Source: Actinomycetes bacterium (GTDB lineage: Bacteria; Actinomycetota; Actinomycetes; Actinomycetales; Microbacteriaceae). From it: a DNA stretch of 5,495 nt. Each line of letters starts with the position of its first letter. The first letter of the stretch is position 1. Shown here in pieces: positions 4,561 through 5,495 of this stretch. The notes under the pieces are model-generated. The model made no database searches. It worked only from the letters and a program-made list of their open reading frames with translations, and had not been told where the DNA came from. The translations under genes and the position numbers were made by a program. Where the stretch lies: the NCBI GenBank assembly GCA_023386365.1, contig JAEWJX010000100.1, positions 1 to 5,495 of the forward strand, given 5' to 3'.

Positions 4561-5319
4561 ATGAAGATCGTCGTCATCGGCGGAACCGGCCTCATCGGGT
4601 CGAAGCTCGTCGCCAAGCTGACCGAGCACGGCCACGAAGCGGTCGTCGCCGCACCGAGCACGGGCGTCAACACGCTCACGGGCGAGGGTGTCGCCGAAAC
4701 ACTCACCGGCGCGGATGTCGTGGTCGACGTCTCGAACTCGCCGTCGTTCGAAGACGCGGCGGTGATGGACTTCTTCACCACCTCCACGACGAACCTGCTG
4801 GACGCGGCACGCGAGGCGGGGGTCGGTCACTATGTGGCGCTCTCGGTGGTCGGCACGCAGCGGCTCTCCGAGAGCGGCTACTTCCGCGCGAAGATCGCGC
4901 AGGAGGAGCTCATCGCCGGGAGCGGGCTGCCGTACACGATCGTGCACGCCACCCAGTTCTTCGAGTTCGTGTCGGGCCTCGCCGACATCCAGACGGTCGA
5001 CGGCGTCGTGCACATGTCGACGGCGGGCATCCAGCCGATCGCGGGCGACGACGTGGCGGCGGCGGTCGGCCGCGCATCGGTCGGCAGCCCGGCGGGAGGC
5101 ATCGTCGAGGTGGGCGGACCCCAGCGGTTCGAGCTCGACGACTTCGTGCGCATCGGCCTCGAATTCCGCGGTGACCCCCGCCCGGTGGTCGCCGACCCGG
5201 AGGCCCGCTACTCGGGCGCCCGGCTCGACGACGACACCCTGCTTCCCGGCGAGGGCGCCCAACTGTCAACGACCACCTTCGAGGAGTGGCTGCCGCTCAA
5301 CCCGCCGCCGGCGCGGTAG
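4561..5319 (+). CDS. NAD(P)-binding epimerase/oxidoreductase-like SDR (ECF41-associated type)
   Basis: A 252-aa atypical short-chain dehydrogenase of the NmrA/epimerase-like group with a Rossmann fold; the substrate is unknown. Residues 2-13 give a beta strand and GGTGLIG (7-13), the dinucleotide-binding loop. HVALS-like YVALS (91-95) supplies the usual active-site serine position, and YFRAK (107-111) the Tyr-x3-Lys pair. PYTIVHATQFFEF (124-136) and QPIAGDDVAAAV (158-169) are typical of NAD-dependent epimerase-like oxidoreductases. Genes of this kind are one of the three standard ECF41 partners (carboxymuconolactone decarboxylase, oxidoreductase, epimerase), which fits both its position after sigma and SnoaL genes and its own ECF41-like promoter. 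The start at 4561 has a ribosome site and begins directly with the Rossmann strand. Starting at 4516 would add 15 Arg-rich residues. Its 3' end overlaps the convergent SDR by 23 nt. Confidence 0.9.
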   Translation: MKIVVIGGTGLIGSKLVAKLTEHGHEAVVAAPSTGVNTLTGEGVAETLTGADVVVDVSNSPSFEDAAVMDFFTTSTTNLLDAAREAGVGHYVALSVVGTQRLSESGYFRAKIAQEELIAGSGLPYTIVHATQFFEFVSGLADIQTVDGVVHMSTAGIQPIAGDDVAAAVGRASVGSPAGGIVEVGGPQRFELDDFVRIGLEFRGDPRPVVADPEARYSGARLDDDTLLPGEGAQLSTTTFEEWLPLNPPPAR

Positions 5320-5495
5320 TCCTCACCCGGAGGTGGGTGACGCCGCCATCGACGTCGAGCGCGGTGCCGGTGGTGGAGCCCGCCCGCGGGGACGCGAGAT
5401 AGAGGATGGCTTCGGCCACCTCATCCGCCGTCACCATGCGGCCGATCGGCTGGCGGGCGTCGAGGGCGGCGCGCTCCGCCTCCGGGTCGGTCGCC
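5297..5495 (-). CDS. Classical SDR family oxidoreductase, C-terminal fragment (cut by window edge)
   Basis: The minus-strand frame from the right edge gives 65 codons and a stop at 5299-5297. It contains QPIGRMVTADEVAEAILYLA and, shortly after, TTGTALDVDGG. This is the conserved C-terminal block of classical short-chain dehydrogenases (the P-G-R-x2-x-P/A-D-E-V-A and G-x2-x-x-V-D-G-G pattern). The catalytic and nucleotide-binding parts lie outside the window, so cofactor and substrate cannot be judged. A tail of 14 residues after the GG extends into the 3' end of the neighbouring SDR gene, a convergent overlap of 23 nt. Confidence 0.85.
   Translation of the reverse strand, partial: ATDPEAERAALDARQPIGRMVTADEVAEAILYLASPRAGSTTGTALDVDGGVTHLRVRTTAPAAG

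Noticed and set aside
1..5495. CRISPR array, insertion sequence, tRNA, rRNA or attachment site
   Set aside because: No spaced direct repeats, transposase motifs, terminal inverted repeats or tRNA-like cloverleaf sequence were seen on either strand.

Overview
The window is dense, high-GC DNA with short intergenic gaps, strong G/C preference at third codon positions, GTG as well as ATG starts, and signs of leaderless transcription. This suggests a high-GC actinomycete. A Microbacteriaceae-like host is my guess from gene style only; no marker gene fixes it.

Layout, left to right. A C-rich tract (1-29) ends against the stop of a minus-strand ECF41/SigJ-type sigma factor (30-989). A 66-72 bp divergent promoter region separates it from an OhrR-type (MarR family) thiol redox repressor on the plus strand (1062-1520). 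That repressor converges, 14 nt apart, on a minus-strand 14-TM MFS (DHA2) exporter (1535-2953). A 303-bp divergent regulatory region (2954-3256) follows. Then comes a plus-strand block: a second ECF41 sigma factor (3257-4135), a small overlapping gene for a free-standing SnoaL-like domain resembling the sigma factor's own C-terminal regulatory domain (4125-4481), and an NAD(P)-binding epimerase/oxidoreductase-like SDR (4561-5319). The SDR overlaps tail-to-tail with the 3' end of a classical SDR entering from the right on the minus strand (5297-5495).

How it may work together. ECF41 sigma factors carry a fused SnoaL-like domain instead of using a separate anti-sigma factor, and they usually sit beside carboxymuconolactone decarboxylase, oxidoreductase or epimerase genes. 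By hand I find the hexamer GTCACA (either strand) only four times in the window. All four are intergenic, and each is followed after exactly 16 nt by NGTC. This is close to the ECF41/SigJ promoter pattern as I recall it (TGTCACA or GTCACA, N16, CGTC). One copy faces the MFS exporter, two face the second sigma factor and one faces the epimerase-like SDR. The window therefore looks like a small self-contained ECF41 regulon: an autoregulated sigma factor, a detached sensor-like domain, an oxidoreductase and an exporter. The first ECF41 gene lacks this motif and has a housekeeping-type promoter next to the redox repressor, so a repressor-to-sigma-to-sigma cascade is possible. That hierarchy is inference.
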